From contig OZ245876.1 of the NCBI GenBank assembly GCA_965229445.1, forward strand, positions 558,001 to 622,000: 64,000 nt of DNA, given 5' to 3'. Shown here one piece after another: positions 33,821 to 41,458 of this stretch; position 1 is the first letter of the stretch; each line of letters opens with the position of its first letter. The DNA comes from Owenweeksia sp965229445 (GTDB taxonomy: Bacteria > Bacteroidota > Bacteroidia > Flavobacteriales > Schleiferiaceae). A model generated the notes under the pieces. That model did not search any database and was not told the origin of the DNA. It worked only from the letters and a program-made list of their open reading frames with translations. Made by a program: the position numbers and the translations under genes.

Positions 33821-36679
33821 GTGAATAAGCTCAAACCTCTGAACGGGTACATTTTTTTGGTGGGACTGGTGTTTGCGTTAATGAACGCTACCGTGCCCAT
33901 ATCAGCCCAACGCTATACTATTGAGCATATCGGCCTTGAGCAGGGCATGCCCTCATCCAGGGTCAATGATATGATTGAAGATAGTCGTGGCTTTTTCTGG
34001 ATAGGCACAGAAGGTGCCGGCCTGTTGAGGTTTGATGGCTATGATTTTGTGAAGCTGGAACCAGGCTTTCCTGCTCTGCAGCCTATTGTTACCGCTATCA
34101 ATGAAGATCAAGAGGGTGCAATATGGTTTGGAATGGAGAACGCCCTGATTTATTATGATGGCTTGAACTTTAAAGCCTATTATCTGCCTGGAAAGCCGGA
34201 CAGAATTATCGATATAGACTTTACCGACCAGGAAAAGCCATTGATTGCTACCAGGGAGGCATTGTTTACCTTGAAAGACGCTGACACGCTGGATAGACTT
34301 CCGCTAAGTTTCACGGCACGGATTCGAGATATTGCCTGGTACCAAGGAGCAGCTTGGTGCGCAACGGATGATGGCCTGTATCGAGAAAATACACGTCTCC
34401 AAGAAGGTGCTTGGAATAGCCTCACCATCCTGCAGGATGAGCTTATAGCCCAGTCTCAATCGGATATTTGGAGTGTTGGTAAGGCAATCCAGACCAGGCT
34501 TTCCGGACGGTTTCTTTCAAACCGTGACCAGTTAATTGCCGTATTGAGGTCTGATAGCTTAATTATTAAGAAGGATCAGGAAGTATCCTATCTAACGCCG
34601 GTGAATGGTCTGCCAGATGAAGATTATAAGGGGTGTTATATCGATGATGATGGTGTTGTATGGCTTTATTCCAATGCCGGACTCTTTAAAATTCCGGGCA
34701 CAGCTTTTCAATTATACGATCAGATTGATAGGGAGGTTTTTTCGGTATCCCAAAAGGAGGATGAAATTCTGGCTGGTACCGGTAAGGGCTTGGTTAGAAT
34801 ACGCCTGAGCGATGGTAAAATTGAGATGCCAGTGAATTTTCCATACGGTGTGGTACTGGCTATTGAATACTTCGATGGATACTACTGGCTGGGTACGGAA
34901 TCCGGTCTTATTCGTTACGATGGCCGTGAATATAGGCCGGTGCCCCTACAGAGAAATTCAGTGGGTGATTTTGTTTTTGCACTCAAAAAGGACGGCAGTA
35001 CGCTATGGATTGGGGCAGGGACAGGAATTTTCTCATATCGCGAGGGTGGCATAAGCAAGATTAGTCCGGGTAGAGAGGAATTATTTGCTTCTGTATATGC
35101 CATATCGCAAGCAAATGATGGCAGCCTCTGGTTTGCTACCTACACTCAAGGCCTGTTTAGAAATTATCAAGGAGAATGGAAGAATATCACCAGCTACGGA
35201 GGTTTATCTCTTGATAGTCTGAGGTTTAGCAGCTTCGTTGCGGTCTCATCTCGTGAACTTTATCTGGGAACCCTCTCGGAAGGTGTATTCTGTGTCAATG
35301 AGGATGGTTTTGAACAGATTGATGCCGAGCAACTGAATTATGCAGAAATCCGTGCTATGGCAAGCCACACTTCTGAAGAAGTATGGTTGAGCACCAATAA
35401 AGGGATTTACAAACTCTCAAAAAATGATGCATCCCATAGAGTAGACCATCTAAGGCCTTCACAGGTTTTAATGGATGAAGGTGGAATATCTCAGGCTTTG
35501 TTTGTGGATGAAAAAAGAGTGCTGGCGGGTACCGAAAATGGGATGCTTAGAATTGAGCTTGCCGAGATGGAGCGCCCATTGGAAGCCCCCGGTCTTGAAA
35601 TTACTGGGATAGAACTCTTCTACGGACAAATTGAAGGAATTTCATCCTATGGAAATGGCCTGGCGGCATTTACCGGCCTGCCCTTAAATTTAAGTCTACC
35701 GAAGGGACTTAACTTCATCAGCTTTAAGTTATCGGGTTTAACTGGCTATGATCCGGAGAATCTCATTTATCGCTACCGTATCGATAGGGATCGTGAATGG
35801 ACCCTTGCTGGAAGTAGGAGGGAAGCTGTATTTACCAATCTCTCTCCGGGGAGATATGTATTTCAGGCTCAGGTTAGTCGGCCTGGTGAGCCCTGGGGGG
35901 ATAGAATATTGCAGTATCCGTTTAGAATTAAGCCCCCATTGTGGCAGCAGTGGTGGTTTATTTTGCTAGCAGTACTAATTATTGGTGGGGGTTCGTATTG
36001 GTATTTACGCCAACGTTTGGCCCGGATAAATCAACGATTGCGCTTGGAGAATAGCCTGGTGGATATGGAGCGCAAAGCGCTTAGGCTGCAAATGAATCCA
36101 CACTTTATATTTAATGCCCTTGATTCCATTAGTAGCTTTATTTTTAAGAATGACGTTGAGCAAGCGGTAAGGTACCTTAACAATTTCGCAAAATTGATGA
36201 GGCTTACACTTGAATCATCTATGGAGCATCTTCACCCTGTGGAGTCTGAAGTTTCCATTCTTAAAAATTATCTTGAGTTGGAAAAGCTGCGTTTTCAAGG
36301 AAAGCTGGAGTATGAAATTGATGTGACCGATGACATTGATTATGATGTAGGAATCCCGCCGATGTTGGTTCAACCCCATGTGGAAAATGCTATCTTACAT
36401 GGTATAAAACCCAAAGAAGGCAAGGGAAAAGTTTGGATTAGGTTTTTTGTTGAAAATGAGCTTTTAGTTTGTGAGATTGAGGATGATGGAATTGGTCGAG
36501 AAAAGTCTCGTGAAATTCAAAAACAAAAAGATCATCGCAGTATGGCTACCCAAATTAACCGAGATAGGCTGGAATTGCTTCGGAAATCACTGGGAGGAAA
36601 AGTTGAAATAAGTATAAGTGACAATATAAAAGGCCCAGGTACGCTGGTGCGCATCAGTTTACCGGCAGAACAATTTTAA
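33821..36679 (+). CDS. Two-component-regulator-propeller sensor histidine kinase (LytS-type kinase domain)
   Basis: A 952-residue membrane kinase starting at GTG 33821 with a signal peptide (to about residue 29, ISAQ). It carries two seven-bladed periplasmic propellers made of repeats such as DSRGFFWIGTEGAGLLRFDG and ANDGSLWFATYTQGLFR, then a Y_Y_Y domain (about 625-700), a transmembrane helix (about 712-733), and a LytS/His_kinase domain in which LQMNPHFIFNALDSI contains the phosphoacceptor His761. The ATP site includes PPMLVQPHVENAILHGI and EIEDDGIGREKS. It signals to the LytTR regulator 10 bases downstream. The ligand is unknown. Confidence 0.92.
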   Translation: MNKLKPLNGYIFLVGLVFALMNATVPISAQRYTIEHIGLEQGMPSSRVNDMIEDSRGFFWIGTEGAGLLRFDGYDFVKLEPGFPALQPIVTAINEDQEGAIWFGMENALIYYDGLNFKAYYLPGKPDRIIDIDFTDQEKPLIATREALFTLKDADTLDRLPLSFTARIRDIAWYQGAAWCATDDGLYRENTRLQEGAWNSLTILQDELIAQSQSDIWSVGKAIQTRLSGRFLSNRDQLIAVLRSDSLIIKKDQEVSYLTPVNGLPDEDYKGCYIDDDGVVWLYSNAGLFKIPGTAFQLYDQIDREVFSVSQKEDEILAGTGKGLVRIRLSDGKIEMPVNFPYGVVLAIEYFDGYYWLGTESGLIRYDGREYRPVPLQRNSVGDFVFALKKDGSTLWIGAGTGIFSYREGGISKISPGREELFASVYAISQANDGSLWFATYTQGLFRNYQGEWKNITSYGGLSLDSLRFSSFVAVSSRELYLGTLSEGVFCVNEDGFEQIDAEQLNYAEIRAMASHTSEEVWLSTNKGIYKLSKNDASHRVDHLRPSQVLMDEGGISQALFVDEKRVLAGTENGMLRIELAEMERPLEAPGLEITGIELFYGQIEGISSYGNGLAAFTGLPLNLSLPKGLNFISFKLSGLTGYDPENLIYRYRIDRDREWTLAGSRREAVFTNLSPGRYVFQAQVSRPGEPWGDRILQYPFRIKPPLWQQWWFILLAVLIIGGGSYWYLRQRLARINQRLRLENSLVDMERKALRLQMNPHFIFNALDSISSFIFKNDVEQAVRYLNNFAKLMRLTLESSMEHLHPVESEVSILKNYLELEKLRFQGKLEYEIDVTDDIDYDVGIPPMLVQPHVENAILHGIKPKEGKGKVWIRFFVENELLVCEIEDDGIGREKSREIQKQKDHRSMATQINRDRLELLRKSLGGKVEISISDNIKGPGTLVRISLPAEQF

Positions 36680-36689
36680 ACCAAACAAT

Positions 36690-37448
36690 ATGATTAGGGT
36701 AGTTATAATCGACGACGAAGAAAACTCACGCGAAACCCTGAGAGGTAAACTTGATCTATTCTGTCCCGAGGTAGAAGTGGCCGCCGAGGCTGGCTCTGTA
36801 AAAGAAGGTCTTGAAGCTATTAATGCCGAAAGCCCCGATGCCGTATTTCTGGATATTCAGCTAGCCGGAGAGAGTGGTTTTGATATTCTGGAAGAGTTTC
36901 GCGACAATGATTTGGAGCATCCGGAAATAATCTTCGTTACAGCGCACAATGAATTTGCCATTAAAGCCATTAAGTTTAGCGCGCTCGACTATCTGCTGAA
37001 ACCGATAGATCCTGAGGAACTGGTTAAGGCCGTGCGAAAAGTAGAAGAAACCAAAGGGCTCCCCAAGAATGCCTCCAATATCAATGTATTGGTAGAAAAT
37101 ATCAGACAGGCCTCGGATTCTCCTAAAAAGATCGTGGTGCCAACCTCTGATGGGATGCATGTTATTAAACTCAGTGATATTATTCGGCTTGAAAGCAGCT
37201 CCAACTACACCACCTTTCATCTGAACAACCAAAAGTCCTTGTTGGCTTCTAAAACCCTCAAGGAATTTGATAACATGCTTTCAGGATATAATTTTCAACG
37301 CATTCACAAATCTCATCTGGTGAATATGAACTATTTGAAACGCTATGTGCAAACGGATGGCGGTTATCTGATTCTGGAAGACGGTTCTAAAATCCCCGTG
37401 GCAAATCGTAAAAAAGAACAGTTGCTCAATACACTGCGCAACCTGTAA
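36690..37448 (+). CDS. LytTR family response regulator
   Basis: A 252-residue regulator with a receiver domain (acidic pair in VVIIDDEENSRETL, phosphoacceptor Asp55 in AVFLDIQLAGESG, conserved Lys in DYLLKPIDPEEL) and a C-terminal LytTR DNA-binding domain (about 145-250; IRLESSSNYTTFHLNNQKSL, FQRIHKSHLVNMNYLKRYV). It follows the sensor kinase gene by 10 bases and is its obvious partner. The target genes are not shown, but the divergent barrel operon is a candidate. Confidence 0.94.
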   Translation: MIRVVIIDDEENSRETLRGKLDLFCPEVEVAAEAGSVKEGLEAINAESPDAVFLDIQLAGESGFDILEEFRDNDLEHPEIIFVTAHNEFAIKAIKFSALDYLLKPIDPEELVKAVRKVEETKGLPKNASNINVLVENIRQASDSPKKIVVPTSDGMHVIKLSDIIRLESSSNYTTFHLNNQKSLLASKTLKEFDNMLSGYNFQRIHKSHLVNMNYLKRYVQTDGGYLILEDGSKIPVANRKKEQLLNTLRNL

Positions 37449-37449
37449 A

Positions 37450-37932
37450 TCAGATTTCTTTTCTACTTTCCATCACCTTTTCCTTGAGCGACTGTTTGTA
37501 TTCGATAAGCTCGGATAGAATTTTGGGTCTGGAAGTGGCCACTATTTGAGCAGCCAGGATGCCGGCATTTTTGGATCCGTCTAATGCCACCGTAGCAACC
37601 GGTACGCCACCGGGCATCTGTAGAATTGACAATACAGAGTCCCAGCCATCTATCGAATTCCTTGATTTTACGGGCACACCAATTACCGGCAGAGGGGTGA
37701 GACTGGCTGTCATACCAGGCAAATGTGCAGCACCTCCGGCTCCCGCTATGATCACTTTTAAACCTCTCTCGTGGGCCTGCTTTGCATAGTCAAACATTAG
37801 ATCAGGAGTGCGATGCGCGCTCACAATATTAACCTCATATTCTACCCCTAACTCAGCAAGTATATCAGCAGCCTCCTTCATTATTGGCCAGTCTGATTTG
37901 CTTCCCATGATAATTCCTACTTCCGCGCTCAT
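37450..37932 (-). CDS. purE: 5-(carboxyamino)imidazole ribonucleotide mutase
   Basis: A 160-residue class I PurE. Motifs: the phosphate-binding IIMGSKSDWPIMKEAADIL, SAHRTPDLMFDYA with the catalytic histidine, IIAGAGGAAHLPGMTASLTP, and PVIGVPVKSRNSIDGWDSVL with LQMPGGVPVATVALDGSKNA. It rearranges N5-CAIR to CAIR in purine synthesis. It overlaps purK by four bases (ATGA) and is convergent with the LytTR regulator gene, one base between stop codons. Confidence 0.96.
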   Translation of the reverse strand: MSAEVGIIMGSKSDWPIMKEAADILAELGVEYEVNIVSAHRTPDLMFDYAKQAHERGLKVIIAGAGGAAHLPGMTASLTPLPVIGVPVKSRNSIDGWDSVLSILQMPGGVPVATVALDGSKNAGILAAQIVATSRPKILSELIEYKQSLKEKVMESRKEI

Positions 37933-39095
37933 GTGCTTATAACTTTAATGATGTCCTTTACTTTTCTTGCTTTGGTTCTGGCACCCTCAAGAGTTTTATC
38001 TGTTACCGTGATATGTCCCATTTTTCTAAATGGTCTGGTTTCAGCCTTGCCATATAAATGTACCCCGATTCCGGGCATCGCCATAACTTCTTCAATACCA
38101 GAGTAAATCACCGGTCCGGTATAGCCTTCTTCACCGGTGAGATTAACCATAACTGCAGGACGTACCGTCTCTGTACTTCCAAGAGGTAATCCCAGTATTG
38201 CGCGCAAATGCTGATCAAACTGTGAGCTTACGTGTCCTTCAATACTCAAGTGACCGCTGTTATGTACCCTTGGTGCTACTTCATTCACCAGGATTTCCCC
38301 ATCTGGCATACAAAACATTTCTACCGCCAGTAAACCTACATGATCCATTTTCACAACCAGATCCTCAGCTAGTTTAATGGCCTTTTCTTGAAGTTTATCA
38401 GGTAAAATAGAAGGGCTAAACACGTATTCTACCAAGTTGGCTACCGGGTGAAAGTCCATTTCAACCACTGGATAACTCTGCACCTCCCCCTTAGATGATC
38501 TGGCTGTAACCACTGCTATTTCTTTTTCAAAGGGCATTTTTTTCTCTAGCAAACCTTCCTGATCCGGCAGAGATTCAAAGTTTTCCATATCTTCAACAAT
38601 CTGAACCCCCCTGCCATCATAACCTCCAGACGCCGCCTTCCAAACCACCGGAAGATTAAGTCCGGAATCCCTGAACTTAGCCTCCATCTCGGCCTTGTTA
38701 TTAAATGAGATGAAGTCTGCCGTTGCTATGCCATGTTCACGGTAAAATTTTTTCTGTCGACATTTATTCTTGATAATATCCAGGGTTTCAGGTTTTGGAA
38801 ACACCCTCTTGCCCTGAGATTGTAATTCATGCAGTGCCTGCGTGCTAACTCCTTCAATTTCAATAGTTATTAGATCACAATCTCTCGAAAAGTTCAGCAC
38901 AGTTTCGTAGTCCGTTAGCTGGCCAACTTCAAATTCATTGCTTCCATACCGACAAGGAGCTACAGGAGACGGATCCAATACCTTCGTGCGAATATCATAC
39001 CTACGGGTTTCGGTAAGCAGCATTTTTCCAAGTTGACCACCGCCCAGTATCCCGAGCTTAAAATCTGAACTGAAATAATTGTTTTTTTTAGGCAC
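37929..39095 (-). CDS. purK: 5-(carboxyamino)imidazole ribonucleotide synthase
   Basis: A 388-residue ATP-grasp enzyme that carboxylates AIR to N5-CAIR. The N-terminal domain has LGILGGGQLGKMLLTETRRY; the ATP-grasp part has VVWKAASGGYDGRGVQIVED, LLEKKMPFEKEIAVVTARSS and VNEVAPRVHNSGHLSIEGHV. It lies directly upstream of purE and overlaps the 3' end of the SprT-like gene by eight bases, so the three genes form one transcript. Confidence 0.95.
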   Translation of the reverse strand: MPKKNNYFSSDFKLGILGGGQLGKMLLTETRRYDIRTKVLDPSPVAPCRYGSNEFEVGQLTDYETVLNFSRDCDLITIEIEGVSTQALHELQSQGKRVFPKPETLDIIKNKCRQKKFYREHGIATADFISFNNKAEMEAKFRDSGLNLPVVWKAASGGYDGRGVQIVEDMENFESLPDQEGLLEKKMPFEKEIAVVTARSSKGEVQSYPVVEMDFHPVANLVEYVFSPSILPDKLQEKAIKLAEDLVVKMDHVGLLAVEMFCMPDGEILVNEVAPRVHNSGHLSIEGHVSSQFDQHLRAILGLPLGSTETVRPAVMVNLTGEEGYTGPVIYSGIEEVMAMPGIGVHLYGKAETRPFRKMGHITVTDKTLEGARTKARKVKDIIKVIST

Positions 39096-39726
39096 TTTTT
39101 GTGGGGTTTTCTGTTTCTATCGGTTCAACTTCAACCAAGGGATGAACCATGTATTCTCTCCCGTTAATTAAGTTTTGACAACGATAGCGTTTGCGCAATT
39201 TGGGACCCTTGCGAAATAGCTTTTTTCCGTCCACCTGAAAGACTTGTCCCTCTTCAATATCCTCAAGGTGCAAGACCTTTTCTGGTGATTGATCATATTG
39301 CTTTAATATCCGGTACAAGTTTACATCAGTGCAACTTGAAGCCGATCCTCGTTGTAAACTTAATTTCAAATGAGCACTGAGTTCTTCCGGAAATATTCCT
39401 TCAGCAATAAAGCTTTGGGAAAGTTCCAAATAAGTTTGTTGCCATTCAGAACCATGTGCTTTTATCCGTTTACCATAATATTTAAAGGCTTTTAGATGAG
39501 CCATTTCGTGAATTAGGGTGATTAGAAAAGCATATGGATTGAGGTTGGAGTTGATACTGATGCGATGTCGCATATCACCTTCTTTAGGAAATCGATAGTC
39601 TCCAAATTTGGTACTGCGAGGACGCACAATTTTTAATTGTACCGCCTCAGAACGCAATAGTTCCATCGCAAGAGCCATACTTCCGCTCGGTAAATACCTT
39701 TCCAGGGTAGATTTTGCTTCTTTCAA
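39088..39726 (-). CDS. SprT-like zinc metallopeptidase-fold protein
   Basis: A 212-residue SprT-like domain protein. The HExxH motif occurs in LITLIHEMAHLKAF, with a further likely metal ligand in IKAHGSEWQQTY, as in SprT/Spartan-type families. Members act in DNA-protein crosslink repair in eukaryotes; the bacterial role is uncertain. The start is a TTG at 39726 that overlaps the stop of a 40-residue lipoprotein gene (TTGA). Upstream of purK-purE in one operon. Confidence 0.83.
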   Translation of the reverse strand: MKEAKSTLERYLPSGSMALAMELLRSEAVQLKIVRPRSTKFGDYRFPKEGDMRHRISINSNLNPYAFLITLIHEMAHLKAFKYYGKRIKAHGSEWQQTYLELSQSFIAEGIFPEELSAHLKLSLQRGSASSCTDVNLYRILKQYDQSPEKVLHLEDIEEGQVFQVDGKKLFRKGPKLRKRYRCQNLINGREYMVHPLVEVEPIETENPTKSA

Positions 39727-39845
39727 AACAAGTTCAGACTTTTATTTCCTCCCGGACAGTTACATTTTTCAAAGCTTCCGCAAGCCTGTATCATCCAGCT
39801 AGTCAGTACTAATAAGGTCAATAATCGCAGTGCCTTTTTTGTCAT
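39723..39845 (-). CDS. Small (40-residue) predicted lipoprotein
   Basis: A short gene of 41 codons reading MTKKALRLLTLLVLTSWMIQ then ACGSFEKCNCPGGNKSLNLF. The charged start, hydrophobic core and lipobox IQAC (Cys22) form a textbook lipoprotein signal; the mature peptide is only 19 residues with two more cysteines (28 and 30). Its TGA overlaps the TTG start of the SprT-like gene, so it could couple translation into that gene. I do not recognise a family; similar tiny Cys-rich lipoproteins occur in related genomes to my knowledge, but the function is unknown. Confidence 0.65.
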   Translation of the reverse strand: MTKKALRLLTLLVLTSWMIQACGSFEKCNCPGGNKSLNLF

Positions 39846-39903
39846 AATTAACAGCTATTGGAAAGCGGTCATCCTGAGACAAAATTACTTTTATTTTAGC
39901 ACT

Positions 39904-40653
39904 ATGTTTTTCGTAGAAGGTATACGTTCAGTTGGGCTCTATTTCATGCTTCTTGGCAGAACTTTCAGTAAGCCGGAAAATTTCCGTGAATACTGGAAAG
40001 CCTTTATGCGGGATTTAGATTTGTTGGGCTTTAGTAGTGTTTGGATCGTTTCAGTAATCTCCCTCTTCGTGGGTGCCATTGTAACTATTCAAACCGCATA
40101 TAACCTGGAAGATCCCTGGATACCGGACTACTACATTGCCATTGCCACACGAGAGTCTATCATTCTGGAATTCTCTCCCACCATGGTAAGCCTTATTTTG
40201 GCCGGTAAAGTAGGATCCAATATTGCCTCTACTTTGGGAAGCATGAGGGTCAGCGAGCAAATTGATGCTCTGGAGGTTATGGGGGTTAATCCTCCCTGCT
40301 ATTTAATCCTTCCTAAAATCATAGCGCTTATGATCTTCAATCCCCTGCTAATAATCATTAGCATGTTTTTAGGATTATTCGGGGGGTTCTATGCAGCCAT
40401 CTTAGTGGCAGATATGGCACCGGCAGATTTTTTATCTGGCCTTCAGCTGGGCTTTAATCCGTATTACATCACCTACTCACTTATAAAAACAGTTGTCTTC
40501 GCTTTTATCATCACTACCATTTCCGCATACTACGGCTATTATGTTAAAGGTGGCTCTATTGAAGTAGGAGTAAATGCGACTAAGGCAGTAGTGAGTAGCA
40601 GCGTTGCTATTATCATTGCCAATTATATTCTCACTCAAATTCTGTTGGTCTGA
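39904..40653 (+). CDS. MlaE family ABC lipid-transport permease
   Basis: A 249-residue inner-membrane permease of the MlaE (YrbE) family. It has the conserved FVGAIVTIQTAYNLEDPW, FSPTMVSLILAGKVGSNIAS, TLGSMRVSEQIDALEVMGVN and YYVKGGSIEVGVNATKAVVS segments. MlaE with the ATPase MlaF moves phospholipids between membranes and maintains outer-membrane asymmetry. The gene overlaps mlaF at TGATG (40651-40655). The MCE protein MlaD is not next to the pair in this window. Confidence 0.92.
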   Translation: MFFVEGIRSVGLYFMLLGRTFSKPENFREYWKAFMRDLDLLGFSSVWIVSVISLFVGAIVTIQTAYNLEDPWIPDYYIAIATRESIILEFSPTMVSLILAGKVGSNIASTLGSMRVSEQIDALEVMGVNPPCYLILPKIIALMIFNPLLIIISMFLGLFGGFYAAILVADMAPADFLSGLQLGFNPYYITYSLIKTVVFAFIITTISAYYGYYVKGGSIEVGVNATKAVVSSSVAIIIANYILTQILLV

Positions 40654-41408
40654 TGATCAAAGTACATGATCTACATAAGTCCTTTGCAGATACAGACGTT
40701 CTGAAAGGAATATCGGCAGAGTTTCACAAGGGGAAAACCAACTTGATTATTGGACAGTCCGGATCGGGAAAAACCGTTTTCCTTAAGAGTATGATTGGCC
40801 TGTTTCCTATTGATCAGGGTGAGATTTACTACGAGGATCAACAGCTTAGCTTGATGAGCGAAGAGGAACAGAAAAAGCTGCGCACTGAGATGGGAATGGT
40901 TTTTCAGGGGAATGCTCTCTTCGACTCTCTCAATATTGAATACAATGTTACCTTTCCGCTAGCCATGTTTAGTACCATGACGGAAGAGGAGCGAAAGCAC
41001 CGTGCCAATGAAGTGCTGGCCAGGGTCAACCTGGAAGGGGTAAATGAGAAGTTTCCCGCAGAATTGTCCGGGGGTATGCAGAAGCGGGTTGCTCTGGCTC
41101 GAGGTATTGTGATGAAGCCAAAGTTTCTCTTTATTGATGAGCCTAACTCTGGTCTGGATCCGCAAACTGCTATAGTCATTGATAATCTCATTAGTGAAAT
41201 TACCAAGGAGTATGACATAACAACGGTGGTGAATACGCATGATATGAATTCCGTGATGGAGATTGGAGAGCGGATTCTCTATATTAAGAATGGCTATAAA
41301 GCCTGGCAGGGAAGCTCAGAAGAACTATTGAATACTGATAATCCAGACATCAACGAATTTGTATTCTCCTCGGAATTGTTCAGAAAGATTAAGCAAAGAA
41401 TCAAATAA
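40653..41408 (+). CDS. MlaF-type ABC lipid-transport ATPase
   Basis: A 251-residue ATPase with Walker A IIGQSGSGKTVFLKS, Q-loop EMGMVFQGNALFDSL, signature LSGGMQKRVALARGI, Walker B FLFIDEPNSGLDPQT and switch VVNTHDMNSV. GSGKT-V at the Walker A and the DEPNSGLDP sequence are typical of MlaF. It works with the permease gene it overlaps. A strong bidirectional hairpin terminator starts at its stop codon. Confidence 0.93.
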   Translation: MIKVHDLHKSFADTDVLKGISAEFHKGKTNLIIGQSGSGKTVFLKSMIGLFPIDQGEIYYEDQQLSLMSEEEQKKLRTEMGMVFQGNALFDSLNIEYNVTFPLAMFSTMTEEERKHRANEVLARVNLEGVNEKFPAELSGGMQKRVALARGIVMKPKFLFIDEPNSGLDPQTAIVIDNLISEITKEYDITTVVNTHDMNSVMEIGERILYIKNGYKAWQGSSEELLNTDNPDINEFVFSSELFRKIKQRIK

Positions 41409-41434
41409 AAAAACCCCGCACAAGGCGGGGTTCT
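41409..41434. terminator. Bidirectional rho-independent terminator
   Basis: AACCCCGC (41412-41419) pairs with GCGGGGTT (41425-41432) around a five-base loop. The T-run is strong on the minus strand (seven T, facing the T9SS gene ending at 41459) and weaker on the plus strand (mlaF). It serves the two convergent genes. Confidence 0.85.
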
Positions 41435-41458
41435 GTTTCAGGATTCGTTTAATACTCT

